Shown in pieces: positions 26,801-36,146 of a DNA stretch of 64,000 bases. The notes beneath the pieces were generated by a model, which saw only the letters and a list, made by a program, of their open reading frames with translations, ran no database searches and was not told the origin of the DNA. Numbering within the stretch: position 1 is the first letter of the stretch; the number at the start of each line of letters is the position of its first letter. The position numbers and the translations under genes are program-made. The DNA is from Bin5 sp965204705. Its GTDB lineage: Bacteria > Chloroflexota > Anaerolineae > Caldilineales > Caldilineaceae. The DNA is taken from contig OZ242006.1 in NCBI GenBank assembly GCA_965204705.1, positions 1,240,001 through 1,304,000 on the forward strand, given 5' to 3'.

Positions 26801-27763
26801 CTATGCGTATCTGATGCGCGGGTCGGCCCAGGCGTATGCCAGGTCCGCGATCAGATTGCTCAACAATACCATTATTGCCGTCACCAAAAGGCCGCCCATT
26901 AGTAGCGGGTAATCACGGCTGCCCGCAGCAGCCACCAGAGTATGTCCGATCCCCCGATAGTTGAAAACGCTCTCGATAAGCACCGCCCCGCCGACCAGGG
27001 TCGGCAGCCGCAATCCCGTAATGGTAATCACAGGCAATAGCGCATTCTTGAAAGCGTGCCACATTATCACCGTTCGTTCTGCCAGACCTTTCGCCCGCGC
27101 CGTCGTGATGTAGTCTTGCCGCACAACCTCCAACATACTGGAACGTGTGTACCGGAGCAGCGTGCTAAGGCCCTCATAGGAGAGGGCAACGACCGGCAAC
27201 ACCATGTGCCATAGCCGGTCTCCTACTGAGGGGGGCGCCCCCACCGTGACGATTCCCCCCACGGGGAACCACTCCAGGCGCAGACCGGCAACATAGATCA
27301 GCAAGAGCGCGAAAAAGAACCCGGGAACAGCGATGCCTCCAAAGGCAACTCCCGTAAGAATGTAATCGAGCATCGAGTACTGTTTGAGGGCGGAAACGAC
27401 ACCTAGCACGATGCCAGCCGCCGTTGAGAACAAGAGCGCAAATCCCATGAGGCCAAGCGTGTTACCAATGTCGCGCATGATAATGTGTTGCACAGGCAGA
27501 CGCATCTGTGTCGAATAGCCGAGGTTGCCTCGCAGGGCTTCACGCAGCCAGATCAAATAGCGCACATAGACCGGCTTGTTCAAACCCATAGCCTCACGTA
27601 GAGCCTCCAGATCCTCCTCCTCCAGATAACGCATCGACTCGGGATTGAGCAAGGCAGAAACCGGGTCGCCGGGTGACAGGACGTAGATAGCGTAGTTTAC
27701 GACCGTTATTGCAAACATCAAGGGGAAAATCAACGCGATCCGGCGCAGAACATACTGGGACAT
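26801..27763 (-). CDS. Peptide/nickel-type ABC transporter permease (DppB family)
   Basis: The 320-residue protein with six helices begins MSQYVLRRIALIFPLM, a standard DppB start, and has the periplasmic SPGDPVSALL motif and EAA loop DYITTARAKGLAERTVIMWHAFKNALLPV. It pairs with the DppC-type gene 54 bp downstream. A glycosidase-like gene and a family-5 binding protein lie upstream in the same direction, so the transporter may import oligosaccharides or glycosides and not peptides. Confidence 0.94.
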   Translation of the reverse strand: MSQYVLRRIALIFPLMFAITVVNYAIYVLSPGDPVSALLNPESMRYLEEEDLEALREAMGLNKPVYVRYLIWLREALRGNLGYSTQMRLPVQHIIMRDIGNTLGLMGFALLFSTAAGIVLGVVSALKQYSMLDYILTGVAFGGIAVPGFFFALLLIYVAGLRLEWFPVGGIVTVGAPPSVGDRLWHMVLPVVALSYEGLSTLLRYTRSSMLEVVRQDYITTARAKGLAERTVIMWHAFKNALLPVITITGLRLPTLVGGAVLIESVFNYRGIGHTLVAAAGSRDYPLLMGGLLVTAIMVLLSNLIADLAYAWADPRIRYA

Positions 27764-27998
27764 GCCTGTCGAGCTCCAATAGGAATCTGTGAGCCTGCCG
27801 TGAGAGCCGTGAACCGCTGCCGCAACTGCGACGAGCAGTCATCTGTCATAACCGTTGGACGTTTCAAAAAAACCAGGTCGGCTTCCGCGATTCAGACAAA
27901 GATTGACTTCGGATGCCAACCGGCACGCCGGAAAAGCAACGAAAGTGTCAGCACTTCAATGATATCCGTCTGCCGGAAATCGGATGAACTACAGCCGG

Positions 27999-29510
27999 CT
28001 ACCCATCACTAGGACCGACAGTTATCTCGAATTCACCAATCTGAACCGGAACAGTCCTCCCTGGATCGCGTCCCGACAACCGAACGGTCAGGACATTCCC
28101 TCCTACTTTCAATTCAGAGGACCCCAATGCAGACCGCCATACGGCATATCGAAATTCCGGCGCATTTGGCGGCCGGCACTGGTGAAAGTCGAGGCTGTCC
28201 GCGCTGAGCCTGCCGCCATTCAAATTCACGTCCACTTCGTCATCGTCTCCCAGATCTCTCAGCTTGAACTGGAAGGCCGCGGTACCGCTGCTCAACTGGC
28301 TGCCAAACAGTATTTCGTAGCTGAATTCATCCTCAGCTTCATTCAACTCAAAGGGCGTAAACGCCTCCACCTCGCCGGGCGCATATCCATCAGGCAAGCC
28401 GAACGAGAAGTACTCCGTAGGCATATACTTATGCCGGCGGGCGTAGAAATAGTGCCTCGTCGTTGAAGAGATTCTGGCCGGGTCGATCAAGTCACGAAGA
28501 TGTTCATACAACCTGCTGCCGAAGGAATTGGCATGCAGATTGTAGAACATGATCCCATCAACGCCCTGACTGTAGGCACTCTCCACAAGGGCGCTTATCT
28601 TGGGCGGGTCGAACTCCTCAAAACCATCGCCGAGCCAGACACGCTTCCCCGGCGTGACTGCATCCGACGAGGAGACGCAGGACATAAGCATGGGGTACAC
28701 TCTGCAGCTGCTTCCCTCCGCCATGGCCACCCAGTCGGAATAAGGGAGGTTGTAGTCCACGAAAAACCATTCACCCGGACACAGGTAGGACAAGAGTCCT
28801 TCATCAATCCATGCTTTGATATCGAGCCCCTCCTCTGTGCAGTAGTCGATGTCCCAAGGCACTGCAGCCGCGAGCATAAGATGCTGCCCGCGCTTCTCTC
28901 CCGTTTCGTCGAGCATTGTCCGCACCGAGCGCACGAACTGGGTCATGTAGTCGGCCTTCTCCCTCTTCGGCTCCCTGAAGAACGGCGCTGATCGCCCGAA
29001 GTCGAGCATGAGTCCATCCAAGGGGTATCGGGCGGCAATCTCCCGCAAAATACCCAGGCGCCGCTCCCTCACCTCCGCGACCGCAAAGTCCATCTGTCGC
29101 AGGTCCCCAACCTCCCGCCAGCCAACATCGCCCACCTTCTTGTAGGACCTCCAGGCGCCCGTATCCTGTCCCAATGACCATTCTTTGTTTTCCCGCTCCC
29201 ATTCCGTCCACTGTCTCGGCGAACCGTGATGGTCATTCACCCGGAAATTCGGCACGACGGCAATGCCGGCTTCTTTGAGGTGCCCGATGAAATCTCCATA
29301 GGGGTCATGGCCCTCAGCCAGAAGCGCGTCCATCGGCTCACCTGTAGCGGTCGTGCCGGCGCTAGACGGGTAGAAGCAGATATCGTTGTCGGCGACATCC
29401 ATTGTGTAGATGTCGGCACGCGACGTGACGGTCAATTCCGCTAAGCGGGCCACCTGCTCCTGCTCGGAGCAGGCGAGAAGGTTCCCGCTATCCACCGTGA
29501 TCAGTAGCAT
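27999..29510 (-). CDS. Glycoside-hydrolase-like TIM-barrel protein
   Basis: The 503-residue protein resembles glycosyl-hydrolase-like TIM barrels of the GHL/GH10-like type. It has an N-terminal strand reading LLITVDSG, HLKEAGIAVVPNFRVNDHHG, a conserved DGLMLDFGRSAPF with a likely acidic catalytic residue, and the barrel-end DGIMFYNLHANSF. The last 110 residues form a beta-sandwich-like domain. No signal peptide is seen, so it is probably cytoplasmic, acting on imported material. It sits between the SBP gene and the permeases of an ABC system. A strong AGGAGAAAG precedes the start. The exact enzyme class and substrate are unknown. Confidence 0.72.
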   Translation of the reverse strand: MLLITVDSGNLLACSEQEQVARLAELTVTSRADIYTMDVADNDICFYPSSAGTTATGEPMDALLAEGHDPYGDFIGHLKEAGIAVVPNFRVNDHHGSPRQWTEWERENKEWSLGQDTGAWRSYKKVGDVGWREVGDLRQMDFAVAEVRERRLGILREIAARYPLDGLMLDFGRSAPFFREPKREKADYMTQFVRSVRTMLDETGEKRGQHLMLAAAVPWDIDYCTEEGLDIKAWIDEGLLSYLCPGEWFFVDYNLPYSDWVAMAEGSSCRVYPMLMSCVSSSDAVTPGKRVWLGDGFEEFDPPKISALVESAYSQGVDGIMFYNLHANSFGSRLYEHLRDLIDPARISSTTRHYFYARRHKYMPTEYFSFGLPDGYAPGEVEAFTPFELNEAEDEFSYEILFGSQLSSGTAAFQFKLRDLGDDDEVDVNLNGGRLSADSLDFHQCRPPNAPEFRYAVWRSALGSSELKVGGNVLTVRLSGRDPGRTVPVQIGEFEITVGPSDG

Positions 29511-29634
29511 CTGCTTTCTCCTGGCTGCCCTGTCGACAGATCAGTGTGCGTGCGCTTTCCGGTCGCCGACCGCAACTCGGCGGCGACCGGAAAGCCTCAG
29601 ATGTTCAGTTATAGGCGCTGTAAGCGTCAGTATG

Positions 29635-31362
29635 CTATTCCGACGCTATCCAGCACTGTTCCAGATTCCAGTTGTTGCGATGGTAGTAGTAGCTTGGGAT
29701 GGTGTCGCAGCCGCGCGTCCTTGTACTGCGCAGACTGGGGTTGATGTGGGCGTAGAGCAGCACGCCAAAAGGATCCGCCCCTATACTTTCCTGGATCTGC
29801 CAGACGGCTTCCTTGAGTACAACATCGTCCGTCTCCAGCTCCAGACTCTTCAACAGTGCTACCTCTTCTGCGTAGTGAGCAGCCCTGTCATACCAAGGCT
29901 GTGTACTGAGGTGCGTCGTGTCGTATCCAAGCAGACCAAACCAGGGCGCCCAATCGCCGGCCTGTAGCACATCCCATTCGAATGGCTCATTGTTGACCAC
30001 GTTTCCGTAGTCGGCGCCAACAACCTTGAACTCAACCGTTACCCCGACCGCCGCCAGGTTTTGCTGGAAGGTGAGGTGGAGCGGTTCCCAGGCCGGGTGA
30101 AGCGACCCAAGCACCAGGATGATCTTGTCGTTTTCAAAGTCCCATCCGCCCTCGGTCAGCTTCTGCTTGGCAAGTTCCGGATCGTAGGTGATGTACTTGG
30201 CGCCCTCGGGATTGATCCCCCACTTGCCATCAAGGTAGACGCGCGCCCCGCGGCTCACCCCGCTGGCCATAACCGCATTGAACTGCTCGCCATTGATGGC
30301 ATGCTGGATTCCCTGGCGAATGAGCGGGTTCTGAATGTGCTCCCGACCCAGATTCCACCAGTAGGCCACCGAAACGTTTGCCGGCGGGTTGAAAATCTCA
30401 AGGTCTAATTCCTCTATCGCTGCCAGGCGCTGCAACTCGACCGGTCGGCCGCCGCCTTCGCCGATAACCCAATCGCACTCGCCGGCCTCAGTGGCCACCA
30501 TCATCGCGGTTGGATCGCCGTTGAATGAGCGGTAGATCAGCCTGTCCAACTTAGGCGCGCCCCGGAAATAGTCCGGGTTCGGGCTGTAAACAATATACTG
30601 GTCGGGAACGTATTCCTCGACCATGAACGGCCCGGTCCCGATCGCCTTCGTCGTCGCAAAGTCGGTTTTCTCAAGTCCCAGAACGCCGCTTTCGTCCGGG
30701 CCCCACTGATCCTCAGGCACTTCGCTCAGAACGTGTTCGGGCACCAGCCTGACGGCGCCGGCGATCTTGTGGATGCCGACCATGCCGTAATCGTCCGTCA
30801 TCTCGAAGACAACCGTGTAGTCATCCAGTGCGGTGATGCCGCTGACCGAATCCGCGTTGCCTTCGTGAAACTCTGTGTAGCCGACGATGTAGTCCTTCAA
30901 ACTGTTATAGGCCGTATTGACCATCAGCGGATGCGGTATCAGCCGGCCGTAGTTGAACAGCACGTCCTTGGAAGTGAAGGGCGTGCCATCATGCCATGTC
31001 ACATCGTTTCGCAGATGGAAAATGACTTTGTTGCCGTCAAATTCCCAGCTCTCGGCAAGCTCCGGGATATACTCCGTGACGTCGTGGTTCAGCTGCACCA
31101 GTCCGCTGAAGATTGTGCGGCCCTGGTAGAAATGCTGGCTGCCCGCACGGCCCACAAACCCCGCCAGATGAGCATAGCTCGTGGCCTGGATGAAGCACAC
31201 CTGAAGTGTGCCCCCACCTTCCTTCTCTTCCATTGGGGCTGATTCTTCTTCTGCAGCAGCAGCGGGTTGCGATGGCGCCTCCACCGCCGCTGGGGCGCAG
31301 GCGCTAATGAGGAGAACAACAACGAGCAGTAGCGACGAGTAGAACACGGCAGTGCGTTTCAT
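29635..31362 (-). CDS. ABC transporter substrate-binding lipoprotein (SBP_bac_5 family)
   Basis: The 575-residue protein has a lipoprotein signal (MKRTAVFYS then a hydrophobic stretch, lipobox ISAC) and a Glu/Ala-rich linker. The body has family-5 motifs such as LAESWEFDGNKVIFHLRNDVTWHDGTPFTSKDV. This family captures peptides, nickel or oligosaccharides for Dpp/Opp-type permeases. The start at ATG 31362 fits GGGAGGAA just upstream; the frame is open to 31470. It is the first gene of the SBP, TIM-barrel, DppB-like, DppC-like set. Confidence 0.93.
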   Translation of the reverse strand: MKRTAVFYSSLLLVVVLLISACAPAAVEAPSQPAAAAEEESAPMEEKEGGGTLQVCFIQATSYAHLAGFVGRAGSQHFYQGRTIFSGLVQLNHDVTEYIPELAESWEFDGNKVIFHLRNDVTWHDGTPFTSKDVLFNYGRLIPHPLMVNTAYNSLKDYIVGYTEFHEGNADSVSGITALDDYTVVFEMTDDYGMVGIHKIAGAVRLVPEHVLSEVPEDQWGPDESGVLGLEKTDFATTKAIGTGPFMVEEYVPDQYIVYSPNPDYFRGAPKLDRLIYRSFNGDPTAMMVATEAGECDWVIGEGGGRPVELQRLAAIEELDLEIFNPPANVSVAYWWNLGREHIQNPLIRQGIQHAINGEQFNAVMASGVSRGARVYLDGKWGINPEGAKYITYDPELAKQKLTEGGWDFENDKIILVLGSLHPAWEPLHLTFQQNLAAVGVTVEFKVVGADYGNVVNNEPFEWDVLQAGDWAPWFGLLGYDTTHLSTQPWYDRAAHYAEEVALLKSLELETDDVVLKEAVWQIQESIGADPFGVLLYAHINPSLRSTRTRGCDTIPSYYYHRNNWNLEQCWIASE

Positions 31363-31666
31363 GGGTAATTCCTCCCATTCTTTGGCCTTTCCACAGAAAT
31401 ACGTCGCATATGAACTGGTGGCAGGGCAAAGCGCCCCAGATACAAAAGCGGTCTTCTTTCTATCGATCACCCCCCACTGTACTGCTCAAGTTCAGCCTGC
31501 AGGCCTGTGAACTCTCTCTGCCCCGCTATGCAAATCAGCCATCTACGATGACTGAAGTGCCCACTATTCAACTGTCCGGCTACATGGGTCCGGGGTGGGC
31601 GTCCGGCCATGTAACAACATTTATTTTATCAAAATAGAAAGGTGTGAGCAACCCGCTTTTCCCCAT
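31363..31666. other. Intergenic region between the ABC operon and MITE copy 3
   Basis: 304 bp with no gene seen. It should hold the promoter of the ABC operon and ends at the left target-site duplication of copy 3. Confidence 0.45.
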
Positions 31667-32058
31667 GGGCGCAGTCCCATATGGGGGTGAACCTTCGTAC
31701 ACCTCTGGAAACGACTAAGCCACAGCCAACTCGCGTCCCCGAGCAGTCCAAGTGCCGTCGCCAATGACCACTGATCACTGACCACTGACCACCAACCACT
31801 GCAGTTGTGCGGTCGGGCCTTCGGCCCTCCCTTGTGCGGGGGGACGCCCCCCGCAACGCCCCCCATCGTATGCCCGACCGGCGTGGACAATTGGAACTGT
31901 TGAGATAGCCACCTGTGTTCCAACCCCCGCGCCACCACCGTAGGGGCAGGCCTTGTGCCTGCCCACTGCCTCCCAATAAATGGACGGCAAAAAATTTCAG
32001 CCACCGCTGGCATGCATTCCCCACCTGACCATCCCCACCCCAAATGTGAACTACACCC
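31667..32058 (+). mobile_element. MITE-like non-coding element, copy 3 (diverged, 392 bp)
   Basis: The left end is gggcgcagtccc followed by gggggtga. The right end, caccccaaatgtgaactacaccc, is a degenerate inverted partner. Flanks are ttccccat (31659-31666) and ttccccac (32059-32066), an 8-bp duplication with one mismatch, so this copy is older. The tgaccactgatcactgacca array, the gggccttcggccc hairpin and the gtaggggcaggcc hairpin are kept, but the segment between about 31865 and 31930 is different sequence, and the right part is longer than in copies 1 and 2. It ends 12 bp past the stop codon of the Gfo/Idh gene. Confidence 0.78.
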
Positions 32059-32070
32059 TTCCCCACATCC

Positions 32071-33093
32071 TCATAATTCAACCCGAACCGGCTTGGCCGC
32101 CGTTAGACTTTCCTGGACCGCCTCAATCGTCCTCGCCACGACGTACGCGTCCTCCAGGGTGACCCGCAGTTCCTCCTCTCCCCGTATCGCCTTCACGAAG
32201 TGCTCGATCTCCCGCTGGTTCATCGGCGCGTAGCGGATCGGAGCCAGCTGCGCAGACGACTTTCCCTGCGTCACGACCGGATAGTTGTGATAGTCGGTGC
32301 GTAGGCAACCCTCCTCCCCCACCACTTCCAGATCGAAGAACGGGTACTCCCAACTGATTGAAGTGCAGACATGCACGCTGCCCAGCGAGCCGTTGTCGAA
32401 CCGGACCAGCGCCTTCACATTGTCCCAGCCCTCTATCACACCTTGGTGAACAAAGTTTTCGCCGTAAGCGAAGACCTCCTCCGGTTCCGCACCCAGAGCC
32501 CAGCGCACAATATCGAACCCATATGTGCCGAATTCGCCCAGCGGGCCGCCGCTCTTCGCTGGGTCCCGCTGCCACGGAGGGCTCGTCATCGCCACATGGT
32601 TGACAAAGACCCGCGCCGTGAGCGGCCTGCCCACATCGCCCGCCCGCACGCGGCGCACCGCCTCGATCAACCCGTCCTCGAAGCGCGAAGGGACGCCCGG
32701 CAACACCAGCCTTTGAAGGCTCTGGGCCGCCTCCATCGCCCTGCGCACCTCCTCTGAAATGAAGCTGAACGGCTTACAGGCAAAGACGTGCGCCCCCGCT
32801 TCCAACGCCTGGCAGCTGTTTTCGCAGTGCTCCCCAATCTCACTCGCCACCACAACGAAGTCGAGTCCTTGGCCGAGCAAATCAGCGGCACTGTGGTAAA
32901 GAGTAGCCTCGAACTTGGCCGCAAACGCCTCCGCGTCCATGCCGATACACTCCACAACATACTCCCGGCCCTTGCCTAGATCGCAAATGCCAGCCAACTC
33001 AACATCCTTCATCGCCAGCAGTTCCGTCGCAAACAGATCGGCATACCAACCCTGTGACAAACCGATCAGCCCACAGGTCAGATTTCCTTGCAT
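32071..33093 (-). CDS. Gfo/Idh/MocA family oxidoreductase
   Basis: The 340-residue NAD(P)-dependent dehydrogenase has an N-terminal Rossmann region (CGLIGLSQGWYADLF, weaker than the canonical GXGXXG) and the second-domain GPLGEFGTYGFDIVRWALG. The catalytic-lysine motif is ACKPFS (CKP) where most members have EKP, so the Glu is replaced by Cys. Substrate is probably a sugar, sugar acid or inositol derivative. It lies 85 bp downstream of a ThDP enzyme gene in a minus-strand catabolic run. Confidence 0.86.
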   Translation of the reverse strand: MQGNLTCGLIGLSQGWYADLFATELLAMKDVELAGICDLGKGREYVVECIGMDAEAFAAKFEATLYHSAADLLGQGLDFVVVASEIGEHCENSCQALEAGAHVFACKPFSFISEEVRRAMEAAQSLQRLVLPGVPSRFEDGLIEAVRRVRAGDVGRPLTARVFVNHVAMTSPPWQRDPAKSGGPLGEFGTYGFDIVRWALGAEPEEVFAYGENFVHQGVIEGWDNVKALVRFDNGSLGSVHVCTSISWEYPFFDLEVVGEEGCLRTDYHNYPVVTQGKSSAQLAPIRYAPMNQREIEHFVKAIRGEEELRVTLEDAYVVARTIEAVQESLTAAKPVRVEL

Positions 33094-33178
33094 TTGCGCC
33101 TGTCCCCCTCTCTCTGGTCAACAGCAGGTCGCCGGCTCCTGCAGCTCGTACACCTACAACTTCTGCTACACCACCAGC

Positions 33179-34846
33179 CTACTTGAAATTGGCAAAACCG
33201 TCCGGCGTCTTCACGTCGATCACTGTTACTGTCTCAGCCTCAAGCGCCCGTTCCAACGCCTGGGCTAGCTCTGGCAACGATCGGGCTTCTGCACCGCGGG
33301 CCCCGTAGGCCTCAGCTAGTCTCCTGAAGTCCGGGTTTCGCAAGTCGCTGGCAATGTAGCGCCCACCCCCTCGATTCTTCTGGTAGTGTCGCAGCAGCCC
33401 CCACGCATCGTCGTTGAAGATAAGCACCACAGGCCGTAGCCCATACTGCACGCAGGTTCCCAGCTCCTGAATATTGAACTGGAATCCGCCGTCGCCGGTG
33501 ATACAGATCACCTGTCTGTCAGGAACGCCCGCCTTCGCGCCGGCCGCAGCCGGCAGGCCAAACCCAAGGCCGCCCCAGGCAGGGATGAGATAACTCCGCT
33601 CCTTGTAAATGTCCAGACAGTAGTTTGCCCCGCGGTGGTTGCAGATGCCCACGTCGCCGACAAAGACCGAGTCCCGGGCTGCTACTCCACGAATAGCCTC
33701 CATGATCTTCGTCTCATTCGGCATCGTCTTCCGTTTGTAATCCCGAATCCTCTCCCGCACTTCACTTACTTCTTCCGTGAAGCCCGTCCCCTTCCCGTAA
33801 GTGCCCGCCCCAGCACCTGCTTTTTCCGCCAGAGCAGAATTGAGCTGCTCCAACACTGTCCTCGCGTCGCCCACCAAACGCGCCGTCGTTGCATACCATC
33901 TGTCCATCGGCGCGGCGTCAATATCCAGGTGAATCAGCTGCGGCGGCTGACGGAGACCCTGCGACTTCGCCCTGAAGTAGGAAAGGCTGGAGCCGACGAC
34001 CAACAAAACGTCCAGACTGTTGGCGAATTTCTGGCGCGGGTCTTCCAGGCCCCCCGGCGGAAAGTTGTACTCGCCGCCGTACATGCCCAGGCTCAGCGGA
34101 TGATCTTCGGCGATCGCACCCTTACCATTCGCCGTCGTGAATACCGGCGCGCCGAGACGCCCCACCAGGCGTGTTAGCTCTTGGCTCGCCCCGGATCGGT
34201 GTATGCCCGCCCCCGCCATCACCCCCACTCGTCTGCCCGCCAGCAAAATCTCCGCAGCCGCCTCCACCGCGGCCGGCTCTGCCGCCGGAGCCGCTGGCCG
34301 GACCGGTCCTGGAATGGCCATTTCCGCTTCTTGACCTTGAACGTCTGACGGTATCTCAATCGCTATCGGGCGCTGGCACTGGACTTGAAAGCGCTCAAAC
34401 GCTTCCCTCACTTCCTCCGGAACGCTTACCGGGTTGCTGATATGGACGCTGTGCTGGGTTACCGTCGCGAGCATGTCCAACTGGTTCTTTGTCTCATGCA
34501 TAGTGCCCAGGCCGCGCTCGTACAACTGCTCTTCCGCCGAACTGGTGATCGTCAGAACCGGCGACGACGCGTCGTATGCCTCGCCGAGACCGCCCATCGA
34601 GTTGGCCGCGCCCGGCCCCGTACTGGTCAAACAGACGCCCGGCTTGCCCGTCACCCTGGCGTACCCGTCCGCCATCATCGCCGCCGCCTGCTCATGCCGC
34701 GTGCTGATGAATCGGATGGCGTCCTGGTGGTCGTACAGCGCGTCGAAAATCTCCATCGTGTGACTGGAGATAATCCCGAATATCGTGTCCACGCCCTGCG
34801 CACGCAGCGACTCGATCAGGGCACGCGCTGCCGTCATCCTGGCCAT
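33179..34846 (-). CDS. Thiamine diphosphate-dependent enzyme (acetolactate synthase / benzoylformate decarboxylase-like)
   Basis: The 555-residue protein has three domains. The N-terminal pyrimidine-binding part has the catalytic Glu in RHEQAAAMMADGYARVTG and STGPGAANSMGG. A middle domain follows at about 195-330. The C-terminal ThDP part has GDGGFQFNIQELGTCVQYG and then FNDDAWG, the GDG-X26-N metal motif. It would cleave or form a C-C bond next to a carbonyl. The exact substrate is not evident; it is not clearly an IlvB, and no IlvN small subunit lies beside it. A GGAGGCG precedes the start at 34846. Confidence 0.88.
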   Translation of the reverse strand: MARMTAARALIESLRAQGVDTIFGIISSHTMEIFDALYDHQDAIRFISTRHEQAAAMMADGYARVTGKPGVCLTSTGPGAANSMGGLGEAYDASSPVLTITSSAEEQLYERGLGTMHETKNQLDMLATVTQHSVHISNPVSVPEEVREAFERFQVQCQRPIAIEIPSDVQGQEAEMAIPGPVRPAAPAAEPAAVEAAAEILLAGRRVGVMAGAGIHRSGASQELTRLVGRLGAPVFTTANGKGAIAEDHPLSLGMYGGEYNFPPGGLEDPRQKFANSLDVLLVVGSSLSYFRAKSQGLRQPPQLIHLDIDAAPMDRWYATTARLVGDARTVLEQLNSALAEKAGAGAGTYGKGTGFTEEVSEVRERIRDYKRKTMPNETKIMEAIRGVAARDSVFVGDVGICNHRGANYCLDIYKERSYLIPAWGGLGFGLPAAAGAKAGVPDRQVICITGDGGFQFNIQELGTCVQYGLRPVVLIFNDDAWGLLRHYQKNRGGGRYIASDLRNPDFRRLAEAYGARGAEARSLPELAQALERALEAETVTVIDVKTPDGFANFK

Positions 34847-34969
34847 CCGAACGCCTCCACAAGCCAGTAGCGAGATGCCTCGACTCCTTCTCTCCTACCT
34901 TCTGTACTTGACCCTCCGAAGGAGAACTGCATCCCATATCGAAAAGCACACAAATTACAGTTCATGCAT

Positions 34970-36106
34970 CTAATGCGGGTCCACCCGAAACCGCTCCACC
35001 ACATCTTCATTCAGCGCAAAGCCCAACCCTGGCCTCTTCGGCACCTCGATCATCCCGTCGGTGTCCAACTCCACCTCCGGCGCGAGCAACTCGGAAATAA
35101 TCGGCGAATCAGGGAAAGCGATCGGCATCTCGAAGTAGGGCATATTCGGCAGCACCGCCGCCAGATGGATCTCCGCCGCCACCCCGACCATATGACACCA
35201 GGCGTGCGGCACGCAGATCAACCCGCGACGATACGCGGCCTCGGCGATGCGCGTAATTTCCCGTATGCCCCCGGACCGCACCGAACTGGGCTGAACCACG
35301 TCCACCCGTCCCTTCTCCATGATCTCCTCAAACTCGAACCGGGTCGTAAACCCCCAGTCGCCCACCGCAATTCGTGTGTCCACCGCATCCGCCAGCCGGG
35401 CCAGGCCTGCCAGGTTGTCTGCAGGTAGCGGCGCTTCGACAAAAAACGGCCTGAACTCCGCAATTGCCCGGATCGATTCGAGGGCCTGCCCGACCTCAGT
35501 CCAGCGGTTCTGCACGTCGATTAACAGGTCACGGTCCTCGCCGATCGTCTCGCGCGCCGCCCGCACGACCTCCATGTCCCGCTGTATGCTCACGTGCGAA
35601 AATCCGCCCGGCCACTCTTCCAGTTTCATTGCCCGAAATTTCCGTTCTCTGGCCAGCGTGAACCGTTCCCTGATCTCATCCAAGTCCTCTCCCGGTGGGT
35701 AGACCGTTGCGTAGGGCCGCACCCTTTCCTTGATCTCGCTCGACTCCGTCACCGTGCAGCATGCCTGCCAGATCAGTTCACAGACCGGCCTGCCCAGCGC
35801 CTGGCCAGCAATGTCCCACAGCGCAGTCTCAACCGCGCCGATCGCGGCAATCGTGACACCGCGCCGGCCGAACAGCCCCGTAGCCGCATACATCTTTTGC
35901 CACAGCCGTTCCACCTGCAGCGGGTCCTCCCCCCGCAGGAGTTCCTCCAGCCCGCCGTCGCAGCGGATAATCGCCTCGATCACAAGCGACGGCGACTCCG
36001 CCTGCCCGATGCCACTGATTCCCTCGTCTGTATGAACGCGCACCACCGTCTCCCACGCCTTGCCCGGGTCCACCAGCGCGATCGTTTCGATGCCTGTGAT
36101 TTTCAC
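34970..36106 (-). CDS. Mandelate racemase / muconate lactonising enzyme family protein
   Basis: The 378-residue enolase-superfamily member has metal ligands Asp in LLIDVQNRW, Glu in FFVEAPLP and Asp in VGDWGF, the second-strand lysine in FRAMKLEEWP and a His in VPHAWCHMVG, an MR-subgroup pattern. Such enzymes abstract a proton alpha to a carboxylate, for example as sugar-acid dehydratases. GTG at 36106 is the start, with GGGAG upstream. It lies between the ThDP gene and the propeller genes, which suggests sugar-acid catabolism for the island, but this is an inference. Confidence 0.88.
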   Translation of the reverse strand: MKITGIETIALVDPGKAWETVVRVHTDEGISGIGQAESPSLVIEAIIRCDGGLEELLRGEDPLQVERLWQKMYAATGLFGRRGVTIAAIGAVETALWDIAGQALGRPVCELIWQACCTVTESSEIKERVRPYATVYPPGEDLDEIRERFTLARERKFRAMKLEEWPGGFSHVSIQRDMEVVRAARETIGEDRDLLIDVQNRWTEVGQALESIRAIAEFRPFFVEAPLPADNLAGLARLADAVDTRIAVGDWGFTTRFEFEEIMEKGRVDVVQPSSVRSGGIREITRIAEAAYRRGLICVPHAWCHMVGVAAEIHLAAVLPNMPYFEMPIAFPDSPIISELLAPEVELDTDGMIEVPKRPGLGFALNEDVVERFRVDPH

Positions 36107-36146
36107 GGTACCGATCTCCCTATCGTCTATTGGTCCTGTTTTCAGG

